A stretch of 64,000 bases of DNA from AP-15 sp963700185 (lineage in GTDB: Bacteria > Pseudomonadota > Alphaproteobacteria > ATCC43930 > CGMCC-115725): assembly GCA_963700185.1 (NCBI GenBank), contig CAVOWP010000007.1:186001-250000 (forward strand), given 5' to 3'. Within the stretch, counting starts at the first letter, position 1. Each line of letters opens with the position of its first letter. The notes below the pieces were generated by a model. That model searched no databases. It worked only from the letters and a program-made list of their open reading frames with translations, and was not told the origin of the DNA. Below, piece by piece: positions 46,096-55,100 of this stretch. Position numbers and translations under genes: made by a program.

Positions 46096-46379
46096 ACGGG
46101 TTCTCCTTTCCGCTGATACGGCCGCTCCTCGATTATTCTCTCCTCTCTGCCATCGCGACGCAAACCGCGGGTGGTGGTGTTGACGCGCACGCCACCGCCG
46201 CACCCGGCGACCCATTGGACCGGCCGGGAGATGGCCAACGCCATCGACATCTCGCCGAGTTCGGTGCGGCCCATGCTGGAAACCCACACCAACCCCTGCT
46301 CGTTGGCCCGAGCCGCTGGTGCTTGCCGATTGCGGCGATCGGGCTCATTTTTATCAAACACTGTTAGCAGGAGGCGCTC

Positions 46380-46742
46380 TTGACCATCGTCCTCGACCAC
46401 ACGATCGTCCCGGCCCGCGACAAGGTAGAGTCGGCACGGTTCTTCGCTCGGATATTTGGCCTCGAGTACCAAGGTCCGGTCTCGCATTTCGCTCCGGTGC
46501 GGATCAACGAGACGTTGACGATCGACTTTGACAATTGGGACAACTTCGAGCGGCACCATTACGCGTTCAAGGTCAGCGAAGCTGAGTTCGACGGGATCTT
46601 CGACCGGGTCCGTGGTGAGGGCCTTGCCTACGGGGGTGGGCCGCGCTCCGCGGAGAACATGGAGATCAATCATCGCAATGGCGGGCGCGGTTTCTATTTC
46701 CGCGACCCGAATGGTCACCTGCTCGAGGTGATGACCGCCTAG
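46380..46742 (+). CDS. VOC-family protein, TTG start
   Basis: A 120-residue vicinal-oxygen-chelate protein with two beta-alpha-beta modules: LDHTIVPARDKVESARFFAR at the start, and GRGFYFRDPNGHLLEVMT at the end with the usual metal-binding Glu. Family members act as glyoxalases, extradiol dioxygenases or resistance proteins; this one cannot be placed. TTG 46380 follows AGGAGG at normal spacing, and no ATG fits as well. Confidence 0.85.
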   Translation: MTIVLDHTIVPARDKVESARFFARIFGLEYQGPVSHFAPVRINETLTIDFDNWDNFERHHYAFKVSEAEFDGIFDRVRGEGLAYGGGPRSAENMEINHRNGGRGFYFRDPNGHLLEVMTA

Positions 46743-46780
46743 GCCCCGCTTTGGATTGCACTCAGAACGAAAGGGGTATC

Positions 46781-47164
46781 ATGTCGCAGACTGTCGATCA
46801 GCGGCCACCGGTAGCGGTGGGACATGTGCGGCTCGCGGCAACCGATGTCGCCAATGCGGAGCGGTGGCTCATATCGGTCGGCTTACGCCCGATATTCGCC
46901 GACAACGACCTCGCCGTTCTCGAGCTTCGTGGCGGCACGCATGTTGTCGTGAGGAAGGCGGAACAGCCGCCGGCGGCCGGTTCAGCCGCGCCCTTCGACC
47001 TGATGGTGGACGATATCGAGGCGGCGCGCCGCGATTATGCGGCGAAGGGCCTCGGGCCTTCTGACATCAGCCGGGGTCGGATCCACGATTCGTTCCACCT
47101 CACCGGACCGGACGGGTACGACTTCACCGTCAACTCGTCACATGCCGGGGGCAGAGCCGTCTAG
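46781..47164 (+). CDS. VOC-family protein
   Basis: A 127-residue protein of the same fold as its upstream neighbour (VGHVRLAATDVANAERWLIS; FHLTGPDGYDFTVNSSH), but the terminal Glu of the metal site is not evident, so it may be non-catalytic or bind differently. ATG 46781 follows AAGGGG. Tandem with the first VOC gene, 38 bp apart. The stop overlaps that of the Rieske gene by 4 bp, tail to tail. Confidence 0.8.
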   Translation: MSQTVDQRPPVAVGHVRLAATDVANAERWLISVGLRPIFADNDLAVLELRGGTHVVVRKAEQPPAAGSAAPFDLMVDDIEAARRDYAAKGLGPSDISRGRIHDSFHLTGPDGYDFTVNSSHAGGRAV

Positions 47165-48267
47165 GCAGCTGTTGCTGTCGTCTCCGCGACCGGTTCGGGT
47201 GGCTCAAGGGTTCGTTCAGCGTCCTCTAGCTGTATGAGGATTTCCCTTGCCCGGCGCAGGGCACGGTCGGGCCGCAGAAACACCTCGCGATACCCGTCGT
47301 CGGGGTAGTCGAACATTGCCTGCTGCTTTTCAAGTGCCCAGCGATCCTCGGCAATGACGGCGGGAAAAGTCTCCATAAACCGTTCGACCGCCGATTTCGC
47401 CGGGTCGGATTTGCATCTCTGTCCGGCCGGCATGTTGATGATCAGCCGCCACACGTGATTGCGCCGATCGACCGGCGTGTGGGTGTGGACGATGATGTAG
47501 CCGCGCTCGGCGCTCCTATTGCCATGGTGGCCTGTCGGCCACACGCGCATCTCCACGCGGGTTATCGCCGGGCTCAGCATGTAATGCGTGTGGTCACGGT
47601 CGACGACGTCGTATCCCAGGTAATCCTCGAGAAAGGGCGGCTGCCGGTAGCCGCGTGCCCTACGGATGGTCCCGATATAGGGATTGCCGTCGCGAGCCCC
47701 GTCATCGAGCTCGACCGGAATGCGGCTATTCTCGACATCACCGATGTTGCCGTCGTGGAGCGGGTAGAAATGCGTGATGTCGAGCAGGTTCTCGATCAGC
47801 AACAGCGAGTTGGATGGCACCGCCATCGGCCCGGTATCCGCCGTTTCCCATGACGGGTCGGCGATCTCCGGCAGACGTGGCGGACGGACGGATTCGGCCC
47901 TGGCCGGGTCGCCGCTCCACACCCAGACGAGCCCGTCCTGCTCGATGACCGGAAACGGCCGCAGGCGCGCCTGCGGCGGGATGCGGTCGTCGGGATGCGA
48001 CGGCACGCGAACGCACCGCCCGGCCACGTCATAGCACAGGCCGTGATACGCGCATTCGAGCAGGTCGGTCTCGATCAGCCGCCCCGCCGACAACGGCATC
48101 CGTTTGTGACAGCATCGCTCGTCGAACGCGACGACCGCCCCCGTTGCGGTTCGCCATAATACCAGCGGCTTTTCGGCGATTACCTGCCCTTGCAGCCGCT
48201 GCGACGGGAATTCGTGCGACAGCCCGGCTACATACCAGGCATTCCTGACCAGCACGTCAGCTGCCAT
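47161..48267 (-). CDS. Rieske non-heme iron oxygenase, VanA-like
   Basis: A 368-residue aromatic-ring-hydroxylating or O-demethylating oxygenase subunit. The Rieske cluster ligands are C-x-H in ERCCHKRMP and C-x2-H in LECAYHGL, 17 residues apart. The mononuclear iron site is in LLDITHFYPLHDGN. The overall length and the NAWYVAGLSHEF start match vanillate demethylase-type oxygenases. A reductase partner is not adjacent. ATG 48267 lies behind a long GAGGAGGAGGAGG stretch; the open frame upstream is not used. Confidence 0.9.
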   Translation of the reverse strand: MAADVLVRNAWYVAGLSHEFPSQRLQGQVIAEKPLVLWRTATGAVVAFDERCCHKRMPLSAGRLIETDLLECAYHGLCYDVAGRCVRVPSHPDDRIPPQARLRPFPVIEQDGLVWVWSGDPARAESVRPPRLPEIADPSWETADTGPMAVPSNSLLLIENLLDITHFYPLHDGNIGDVENSRIPVELDDGARDGNPYIGTIRRARGYRQPPFLEDYLGYDVVDRDHTHYMLSPAITRVEMRVWPTGHHGNRSAERGYIIVHTHTPVDRRNHVWRLIINMPAGQRCKSDPAKSAVERFMETFPAVIAEDRWALEKQQAMFDYPDDGYREVFLRPDRALRRAREILIQLEDAERTLEPPEPVAETTATAA

Positions 48268-48388
48268 GTCGTCCTCCTCCTCCTCGATCTGAACCGCGGC
48301 GATAATTTTTAGTCTCTCAAACGATTTTACACGCTTGCTGAAACCCGGATAGCCGATCGAGCGACAAACCATTTGCGGGGGCAGGGGC

Positions 48389-48904
48389 GTGCTCGAAACG
48401 CGTATCGCCAAGATCACGTGGTGGGGGTGTCTGGCGGTTTTCGCCTTTCTTGTCACTTTTGACAATCTCACCGACTAGGCACGAATTTTGAGTTCGTGCG
48501 CCATGTGCTCAGCATGGACACCACTTTCCCGGGAGATTCGCTGCTCTATCGCCGACTAACCTCTCCGGCGCAGTGGGAATGCCGCTTATTGCCTGATTAT
48601 TTTCGGCGAGGGATTAACTGGCTTGACGCCGGCGAGCGCGGCGATCGTCCTGCTGCGGCAGTTGCGCTCCGGCGCGGACCGCTTCAACCGCGCCAAACGG
48701 TTCGTCTCCGTCGGCGCCACCTGCGGTTTCCTGGTATGGTTCTTCGGCTTTATGCTTATCGGTGGCGAATGGTTCCAGATGTGGCAATCGCCCAGTTTGA
48801 ACGGGCAAGAAGCCGCTTTCCGGTTTTATTTGACGATTCTGGCCGTCCTCATTTTCGTTAGTAAGAAGGACGAAGATCTCGCGATCCGAAGAGATGAGGG
48901 ATGA
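48389..48904 (+). pseudogene. DUF2165 membrane protein, multiple frameshifts
   Basis: Three pieces in different frames rebuild one DUF2165 protein. The first runs from GTG 48389 to VTFDNLTD, ending at a TAG created by a missing base near 48476. The second is GTNFEFVRHVLSMDTTFPGD to about 48580. The third starts around IIFGEGLTGLTP and includes FNRAKRFVSVGATCGFLVWF and IGGEWFQMWQSPSLNGQEAA. The order and spacing fit the family (about 165 residues). At least two indels disrupt it. The family is of unknown function. It diverges from the Rieske gene. Confidence 0.8.
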
Positions 48905-48984
48905 ATTCCGTGCTCAACCGGCGTATAGGGCTGCACGAATTGTCGCCCATAGCGCGACAATGGACGAGCCAAGAGTGTGCTCCC

Positions 48985-50202
48985 ATGCCGAAATTTCGAA
49001 CCCTCGGCGATATCGATGTCCGCGGCAAGACGGTGCTGTTGCGCGCCGATCTGAATGTCCCGGTCAAAGACGGCAAGGTAACCGACGCAACCCGGATCGA
49101 GCGGCTCGCCCCGACCATCGAGGCGTTGATCGGCAAAGGCGCCAAAGTGGTTGTCATGTCGCATTTCGGCCGTCCGAAGGGCAAGCCCGACCCGGCCTTC
49201 TCACTGCGTCCACTGGTCACGCCATTGCAAGAGGCGATCGGGGGCCGGCAAGTCGCCTTTGCGGCGGATTGCGTCGGCGAGGAAGCGAAACAGGTGGTGG
49301 CGGGCCTTCGACCGAGCGAGGTCGCGCTTCTCGAAAATCTCCGTTTCCATAAAGAAGAAGAAGCCAACTCTCCCGATTTTGCGCGCGCCCTTGCCGAACT
49401 CGGCGACGTCTATGTAGATGACGCATTCTCCGCAGCGCATCGCGCGCATGCTTCGATCGAAGCGCTGGCGCATCTGCTGCCGGCCGCCGCCGGCAAACTG
49501 ATGGAGGCCGAGCTCAACGCACTGACCGCCGCTCTCGACAGCCCGGCGCGGCCGGTCCTTGCCCTGATCGGGGGCGCCAAGGTGTCGACAAAGCTCGACC
49601 TGTTGCGCTTCATAATCGGGAAGGTCGACCGCCTGGCGATCGGCGGAGCGATGGCAAACACATTGCTGTTGGCCAAAGGAAAGGAGGTCGGCCGCTCGCT
49701 CTGCGAGCGCGACATGGCCGAAACCGCCCGTCAGCTGCTTGCTCTCGCCAGCGAACAGAACTGCCGCGTCATTCTTCCCGAAGATGCCGTCGTCGCCTCC
49801 GAGCTGGCGCCAGGGGTCGCAACCCGCGAGGTCGCGATCGATACGGTGCCGCGAGATGCGATGATCCTCGATATCGGGACACGAACCGTGGCGCGCATCG
49901 GCGCCGCCCTAGACGAGGCTCGCACTCTCGTCTGGAACGGGCCGCTCGGCGCGTTCGAGACACCGCCATTCGACCGCGGCACGAGTGCAGTTGCCAAACG
50001 AGTCGCCGAACTGACGCGCGCCGGGAAGTTACTCAGCGTGGCCGGTGGCGGGGACACGGTTGCGGCGCTCGCCGCGGCGGGAGTAATCGACGAGCTATCT
50101 TACGTCTCGACCGCGGGTGGCGCCTTTCTCGAATGGCTGGAAGGCCGTGAGCTTCCCGGAGTTGCCGCACTAGGCGACGTCTCGCCAGGAACCGAAAGAT
50201 GA
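48985..50202 (+). CDS. pgk: Phosphoglycerate kinase
   Basis: A 405-residue glycolytic enzyme transferring phosphate between 1,3-bisphosphoglycerate and ADP. Signature segments are VLLRADLNVPVKDGKV, MSHFGRPKGK, LLENLRFHKEEEAN, LIGGAKVSTKLDLL, WNGPLGAFE and VAGGGDTVAAL. Intact and of normal length. ATG 48985 (MPKFRTLGDIDVRG) is the usual family start; an earlier in-frame ATG would add 28 unrelated residues. The stop overlaps the next start by 4 bp. Confidence 0.98.
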   Translation: MPKFRTLGDIDVRGKTVLLRADLNVPVKDGKVTDATRIERLAPTIEALIGKGAKVVVMSHFGRPKGKPDPAFSLRPLVTPLQEAIGGRQVAFAADCVGEEAKQVVAGLRPSEVALLENLRFHKEEEANSPDFARALAELGDVYVDDAFSAAHRAHASIEALAHLLPAAAGKLMEAELNALTAALDSPARPVLALIGGAKVSTKLDLLRFIIGKVDRLAIGGAMANTLLLAKGKEVGRSLCERDMAETARQLLALASEQNCRVILPEDAVVASELAPGVATREVAIDTVPRDAMILDIGTRTVARIGAALDEARTLVWNGPLGAFETPPFDRGTSAVAKRVAELTRAGKLLSVAGGGDTVAALAAAGVIDELSYVSTAGGAFLEWLEGRELPGVAALGDVSPGTER

Positions 50203-50927
50203 AAGCCTCCGATGTGATGACCCGCGATGTGATCACGGTCGGACGGGAAACATCGGTAGCGAATGCCATCCGACTGATGCTCGACAACAATGTCAGCGGG
50301 TTGCCGGTCTTGGACAACGGCAAGGTGATCGGAATCCTGACCGAGGGCGATCTCCTGCGCCGCAGCGAGACGGGTACCGAAAGGCACCGGCCCCGCTGGC
50401 TCGAAATATTGATGGGGCCCGGACGCATGGCCGGCGAGTATGTCAGGACCCACGGCCGCAAAGTCGAGGCGATCATGACCACCGATCTGATCAGCGTGGC
50501 CGGGGACACACCGCTCGACGAGGTGGTCGGGCTGATGGAACGCCGCCGGATCAAACGTGTGCCTGTCATTGAGGGCGACGTGCTGGTCGGCATTGTTAGC
50601 CGCCTCGACTTGCTTCGTGCCCTATTGCGCGCCATCGCGGGGCAACATTCCGAGGACCGCGGCGACGACGACATCCGCGAACAGATCCTGGCCGAGCTGG
50701 CGAAGGCTGCCTGGGTTCCGAAAGACGGGCTCTCGATCTCGGTGAAGGACGGCGTCGTCGATCTCAACGGCGTCATCCTCGAGGAGAAGGAACGGGAAGC
50801 ACTGCGCGTTGTCGCCGAGAACGTCCCGGGAGTCAGAGCCGTCGAGGACCATCTCGTCTGGATCGAACCAGTGTCCGGGACAGTCATCGAACCTCCGGCG
50901 CACGATGGGCCGGCGACGGAGCGATAA
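50199..50927 (+). CDS. CBS-pair and BON domain protein
   Basis: A 242-residue cytoplasmic protein. Two CBS motifs (MTRDVITVGRETSVANAIRL near the N-terminus and MTTDLISVAGDTPLDEVVGL around 90) form an adenosyl-ligand-sensing module, followed by a BON domain (LSISVKDGVVDLNGVILEEK, about 165-230). Such proteins are widespread in Hyphomicrobiales and are taken to sense energy or redox state. Translationally coupled to pgk by an ATGA overlap. Confidence 0.92.
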   Translation: MKASDVMTRDVITVGRETSVANAIRLMLDNNVSGLPVLDNGKVIGILTEGDLLRRSETGTERHRPRWLEILMGPGRMAGEYVRTHGRKVEAIMTTDLISVAGDTPLDEVVGLMERRRIKRVPVIEGDVLVGIVSRLDLLRALLRAIAGQHSEDRGDDDIREQILAELAKAAWVPKDGLSISVKDGVVDLNGVILEEKEREALRVVAENVPGVRAVEDHLVWIEPVSGTVIEPPAHDGPATER

Positions 50928-50944
50928 TTTTCGCGGAGGATCAT

Positions 50945-51163
50945 ATGCGGACTAGTCTATTGGGATGCCTCGTCGCCCTCGGCTTGGCTGCGGGCCTTCA
51001 GACGGCAAGTGGCGCTCCGTCGCTGTCGAGCAGCGCAGACGCCGGCTCTATATCGAGAAGCCTACCGATTGCTCATCACAAATGCGGCAAGGGTCAGTAT
51101 TGGGTCGCCGCCGGTTATGCAAAACACGGCAAATACCGAGCTGCCCACTGCGCCCCCAGGTGA
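50945..51163 (+). CDS. Small secreted protein
   Basis: A 72-residue protein with a clear signal peptide (LLGCLVALGLAAGLQTASGA) and a short basic mature part with two Cys (HHKCGKGQYWVAAGYAKHGK, then AAHCAP). GGAGG is upstream of ATG 50945. It is likely periplasmic or exported. No family is recognised. Confidence 0.65.
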   Translation: MRTSLLGCLVALGLAAGLQTASGAPSLSSSADAGSISRSLPIAHHKCGKGQYWVAAGYAKHGKYRAAHCAPR

Positions 51164-51547
51164 TCAGGCGGCGCTGCTCGTCGGGCGGTGAACCGCCGCT
51201 GCCGACTGTGCTGTATCGATGGCGTGCAGGACCCTTTGCAAATCGGAAAACCGGAACGGCTTTTCGAGCAGCGGCGGCGGGCGAGACGGCTGGTCCGGGA
51301 GAAAATCCCGCCCAGTCAAGGTGACCGTGGAAATCCCGAGCGCAGAGCAGCTTCTGCTCAACATGACCCCTTGCTCGCCGCGCAGCACGAGGTCGGTGAC
51401 CAGGACATCGATCGGCGAGGTTGCCAGCCACACCTCCGCCACGACGATATTCTCGCACGCGACGACATCGTGGCCGAACTCGGTCAGAATGCCCGCGATG
51501 AACTCGCGAATTGCTCGATCCGGCTCGATCAGAAGAATGCGCGCCAT
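51164..51547 (-). CDS. Single-domain response regulator
   Basis: A 127-residue receiver domain without an output domain. The acidic pocket starts with EPD in MARILLIEPDRAIREFIAGI, the phosphoacceptor Asp is in VLVTDLVLRG, the Thr is in STVTLTGRDF and the conserved Lys in LLEKPFRFSD. A stand-alone receiver may relay phosphate between kinases. The orphan sensor kinase at 42404 is a possible partner, which is inference. ATG 51547 is preferred to an earlier Met. Confidence 0.88.
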   Translation of the reverse strand: MARILLIEPDRAIREFIAGILTEFGHDVVACENIVVAEVWLATSPIDVLVTDLVLRGEQGVMLSRSCSALGISTVTLTGRDFLPDQPSRPPPLLEKPFRFSDLQRVLHAIDTAQSAAAVHRPTSSAA

Positions 51548-51654
51548 CGCCTTGGTTGATCTCACGAATCCATACAAGGGACATCGAAGCCCTTATGGTT
51601 TAAGAACGCGTTAAAGAGATTTGTGGCTCCGAGGTCATGGCGCGGGAGGGCTCG

Positions 51655-52512
51655 ATGCGGCCTGCGGTGAAGAAAAGCGGTGCCGCCTGCGGCGCGGAAA
51701 TCGGCTTCGATCTCGCTCAGGATATCGACGATCCGACATTCCGCGAGATCGAGCGCATCTTCCACGACAATATTGTTGTCGTCTTTCGCGGACAGCAGCT
51801 GACAAACGAGCAGCACATCGATTTCAGCTCTCGGTTCGGAGAGCTCGAAATCCACATCGTCAAGAAGTACCTGCTCCCCGGTTTTCCGGAAATCCTACTG
51901 ATTTCCAATATCCGCAACGAAGCCGGCGAGCACATCGGCCTGGCCGATGCGGGGTTCACCTGGCATACGGATACCTCATATCGCCGCCGGCCGAGCCGCT
52001 GCTCGCTGCTCTATGCCAAGGAGGTGCCGCATCGCGACGGCGAGGCGCTCGGCGACACCGTCTTTGCGAACACGATCGCCGCCTACGAGGCGCTGCCGGC
52101 ATCATTGAAGCAGCGCATCGACGGGCTGAAGGCGATCCACCGCTATTCGGCCCGCCGGCGGGTCGTCGACAGCCCGCGTCCCAAGCTCACCGCCGAGCAA
52201 CTCGCGGAAACCCCCGACATTGCCCATCCGATTGTCCGAACCCACCCCTATACCGGCCGCAAATCGCTTTACGTCACGGCCGGCGAGTGCGCCGGCATCG
52301 AAGGCATGCCGGAGGACGAGGCGATCGACCTTATCGCCGAACTCGATAGCCATTGCGTGCGGCCCGAATTTCTTTACCGCCACAAATGGCATGTCGGAGA
52401 TCTGTTGATGTGGGATAACGCCACCTCGATGCATCTCGCGATGTGCGATTACGCATTGCCGCAGCGCCGCTTGATGCACCGCACGACCGTCATCGGCACG
52501 GTCCCCTTCTAG
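51655..52512 (+). CDS. TauD/TfdA-family dioxygenase
   Basis: A 285-residue Fe(II)/2-oxoglutarate dioxygenase. The metal triad is HxD in TWHTDTSY and the distal His in WDNATSMHLAM; the 2-oxoglutarate Arg lies in RRLMHRTTV. The substrate cannot be inferred beyond the family (sulfonates, phenoxyacids and others). ATG 51655 has GGAGGG at good spacing; ATG 51637 would add 6 residues. PhyH-type oxygenase follows 14 bp downstream, so two oxygenases of the same mechanism share a transcript. Confidence 0.92.
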   Translation: MRPAVKKSGAACGAEIGFDLAQDIDDPTFREIERIFHDNIVVVFRGQQLTNEQHIDFSSRFGELEIHIVKKYLLPGFPEILLISNIRNEAGEHIGLADAGFTWHTDTSYRRRPSRCSLLYAKEVPHRDGEALGDTVFANTIAAYEALPASLKQRIDGLKAIHRYSARRRVVDSPRPKLTAEQLAETPDIAHPIVRTHPYTGRKSLYVTAGECAGIEGMPEDEAIDLIAELDSHCVRPEFLYRHKWHVGDLLMWDNATSMHLAMCDYALPQRRLMHRTTVIGTVPF

Positions 52513-52526
52513 CGCCGGGACGACAG

Positions 52527-53558
52527 ATGTTCTCGGAAATGCGCCGCGCTGCCATGACCCCGGTTTGGATCGCCCAGCTGGCGACCGGAACGAAGTCGTT
52601 CGAGCGAAATGCCGTCATTGGCAGCCGCCGGCTCAATGAATGGGGCCTCCATGCGGCCCGCGTCGGGCTCGCCTATCGCTTGGCGCAGGCTCGCCGCCGC
52701 AAGCTCGCCGGCCTGGTGTCCGAGGAGGACCGAACGGCGTTTGACCGGGACGGCTTTGTACTTCACCCAAACTTCCTGCCAGCCGAGCAGTTCGCGGCTC
52801 TCGTGGCCCAGGTTCGGAACTATCGCGGTCCGCTGCGGGAGATCTCCGAAGGCGACACGATCATGCGCAAGGTCGCACTCGACGGAAGGGCTCTCACCGC
52901 GCTCCCCGCGCTCGGCGCGGTACTACAGTCGCGCGAGTGGCGGGGACTCGTTCGTTACGCCGGCAGCCGCGACGCCGAGCCGGTGGTCTGGGTTCAGAGC
53001 ATCCTGCGCCACGCCTGCTCGGGCCTGGACGATCCGCAAACGTTGCTTCACGCCGACACCTTTCACCCGACGGTGAAAGCGTGGCTCTTTCTGACCGATG
53101 TCGCCGGGGATGCCGGGCCTTTCACCTATGTTCCCGGCTCGCATCGGCTGACTGCTCAGCGGCTCGAGTGGGAACGGCGCATGAGCCTTTCCGCCCGCCA
53201 TTCGCCGAATGCCGAGGATCGGCAAGGCTCCTTCCGCATAGCTCCCGCCGAACTCGCGTCCTTAGGTCTGCCGCAACCGCGCGTCTTTGCGGTTCCCGCC
53301 AACACGCTGATCGTTGCCGACACTTTCGGCTTCCATGCGCGCGGCCCGAGCGGCCGCCCGTCGCTGCGCGTCGAAATCTGGGCCTATGGCAGGCGCAGCC
53401 CATTCCTGCCTTGGGCCGCGCTAGTCCCATGGACGACGAGCGCATTGGGACGGCGCAGTATGTGGTCGTGGAGATTCGGCGACGCCCTCGAAAGGGCGGG
53501 GCTCAAGAAAAATCGCTGGCGGGTCCGCATCGGCGTCTCGGCCTTCGATCCGCCGTAA
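52527..53558 (+). CDS. Phytanoyl-CoA dioxygenase (PhyH)-family protein
   Basis: A 343-residue Fe(II)/2-oxoglutarate oxygenase of the PhyH type. The metal ligands are His and Asp in LLHADTFHPTVKAW and a distal His in DTFGFHARGPSGRP, with the 2-oxoglutarate-binding Arg a few residues later. YVPGSHRLT is a conserved core segment. About 60 N-terminal residues precede the catalytic fold. The substrate is unknown. Co-transcription with the TauD-like gene suggests successive hydroxylations of one compound, which is inference. Confidence 0.85.
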   Translation: MFSEMRRAAMTPVWIAQLATGTKSFERNAVIGSRRLNEWGLHAARVGLAYRLAQARRRKLAGLVSEEDRTAFDRDGFVLHPNFLPAEQFAALVAQVRNYRGPLREISEGDTIMRKVALDGRALTALPALGAVLQSREWRGLVRYAGSRDAEPVVWVQSILRHACSGLDDPQTLLHADTFHPTVKAWLFLTDVAGDAGPFTYVPGSHRLTAQRLEWERRMSLSARHSPNAEDRQGSFRIAPAELASLGLPQPRVFAVPANTLIVADTFGFHARGPSGRPSLRVEIWAYGRRSPFLPWAALVPWTTSALGRRSMWSWRFGDALERAGLKKNRWRVRIGVSAFDPP

Positions 53559-53568
53559 GAATAATCCG

Positions 53569-54549
53569 TCAAAAATACTGCGCCAGATTGGCGCGAATCC
53601 TGGTCATGATCCGGATGTCCGGCGATGGCGGCTCAAATGTCTGCCCGGTAATGGTCTCGTGGGCGGCGATATAGATCCGGGCGGTTTCGAGAATGACTTC
53701 GCTTGGGATCTCCGGTATCGGCTCGCGGTAGGGATCGCAGCGAGCGGTCACCCAGCGGCGCAGGAAGTCCTTGTCGAGAGTATCGGGGGGCTCATCGGCG
53801 GCGAAGCGGCGCTCGTAGGTGTCCCCAATCCAATAACGGCTGCTGTCCGGCGTGTGAATTTCGTCGGCGAGGATGATCCGGCCATCTGGGTCGAGACCGA
53901 ATTCGTACTTGGTGTCTACGAGGATCAGTCCGCGCTCGGCCGCGATCGCTTGGCCGCGGGCGAACAGCGCCAACGCGAGCTCCGAGACATTTTGCCACTG
54001 ATCTCGTGTCAGCAGGCCGCGACGGATGATCTGGTCCGGCGTGACCGGCTCGTCATGTTCGCCCTCAGCTGCCTTCGTCGTCGGCGTGATGATCGCCGTG
54101 GGCAGCCTCTGGTTCTCGTGCAGGCCGTCGGGAAATCGAATGCCGTAAAGTTCCCGACGGCCTGCCCGGTACATCGGCCAGATCGATGTGCCGGTCGTGC
54201 CGGTAAGGTAGTCGCGGACGACGATTTCGACCGGCAGAATGTCCAGCCGCCGACAGACGACGACATTCGGGTCCTGATAGTCGATGACGTGGTTCGGGCA
54301 AATGTCGCGCGTCTTGTCGAACCAGAACCGGGCGATCTGCGTCAGCACCTGCCCCTTGCAGGGGATCGCTGTCAGGCTCCGGTCGAAGGCGCTCAGCCGA
54401 TCGGTGGCGATGATGATCCGGCGGCCGTCCGGCAGGTCGTAGTTGTCGCGAACCTTGCCGCGGTAATGGTTCGGCAGTTCGGGGATCGTCGCATCCGACA
54501 AGACATTACCGAGATGCGCAGAAAGCGTTTCCCGGTCCAACACCGGCAA
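53569..54549 (-). CDS. purC: Phosphoribosylaminoimidazole-succinocarboxamide synthase
   Basis: A 326-residue SAICAR synthase of purine biosynthesis, of the longer type (about 300 residues) also found in yeast. Signature parts are GKVRDNYDL, IIIATDRLSAFDRSLTAIPC, RRLDILPVEIVVRDYLTG, GLILVDTKYEFGLDPDGRI and DEIHTPDSSRYW. The start is TTG 54549 (read MPVLDRETLSAH) with an AAGGG site. Intact. It lies 12 bp behind the secreted Gly/Tyr-rich gene on the same strand. Confidence 0.96.
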   Translation of the reverse strand: MPVLDRETLSAHLGNVLSDATIPELPNHYRGKVRDNYDLPDGRRIIIATDRLSAFDRSLTAIPCKGQVLTQIARFWFDKTRDICPNHVIDYQDPNVVVCRRLDILPVEIVVRDYLTGTTGTSIWPMYRAGRRELYGIRFPDGLHENQRLPTAIITPTTKAAEGEHDEPVTPDQIIRRGLLTRDQWQNVSELALALFARGQAIAAERGLILVDTKYEFGLDPDGRIILADEIHTPDSSRYWIGDTYERRFAADEPPDTLDKDFLRRWVTARCDPYREPIPEIPSEVILETARIYIAAHETITGQTFEPPSPDIRIMTRIRANLAQYF

Positions 54550-54561
54550 CGCCCTTAGCTG

Positions 54562-54975
54562 TTAGCGGTGCCCGCCGCCGCCGTGAAAGCCCCCGCCGCC
54601 AAAGCCGCCGCCGTGAAAGCCGCCGCCGTGAAAGCCGCCGCCGTGAAAGCCCCCCGCGAAACCGCGTCCCCCGAAACCGCGTCCGTGGAAACCGCGACCA
54701 CCCCACCAACCGCCGCCCCAACCCCAGCCCCAGCCCCAATACGGGTAACCGTAGGCGTAATAGGGATAGGAGTACGGGTAATACGGGTAGGCCGCAGGAT
54801 AACCATAGCCCGGGTAGGCGACCGGATAGCCATATCCATAACCGGACCCATAGCCGGGGTAATACTGCGCCGCAGCCGGCTGTGGTGTCGCGACCGCGGC
54901 GGCCACAGCGGTCGTTACGACGGCCCCGGCAAAGAGGGCGCGCCGGAGCCAACTCTGCTTGGCGGGAACGCACAT
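54562..54975 (-). CDS. Secreted Tyr/Gly-rich low-complexity protein
   Basis: A 137-residue protein with a Tat/Sec-like signal (RRALFAGAVVTTAVAAAVAT, cleavage near PAAAQ). The mature part is a Tyr-Pro-Gly tract (GYGYGYPVAYPGYGYPAAYP), then a Trp-Gly stretch and finally repeats of GFHGGG. ATG 54975 has GGAGG upstream. The composition resembles surface or cuticle-like proteins and bacterial heavy-metal-binding His-Gly proteins; neither is established here. Confidence 0.85.
   Translation of the reverse strand: MCVPAKQSWLRRALFAGAVVTTAVAAAVATPQPAAAQYYPGYGSGYGYGYPVAYPGYGYPAAYPYYPYSYPYYAYGYPYWGWGWGWGGGWWGGRGFHGRGFGGRGFAGGFHGGGFHGGGFHGGGFGGGGFHGGGGHR
54573..54660 (-). repeat. Short tandem repeat coding GFHGG
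   Basis: Repeated 15-18-nt units (core GTGAAAGCCGCCGCC on the plus strand) encode GFHGGG in the C-terminus of the secreted protein. Confidence 0.75.
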
Positions 54976-55100
54976 GGCTACCTCCAATCGGTCAGGCCGA
55001 AAACCCGACGAGACAACGTGATATATGGCGACGCAATTCCGAGCAAACAACGCGGCCGCCAGCCTTGCCGTAAGTGCTCGCATGCAAAATTGGAGGGATT

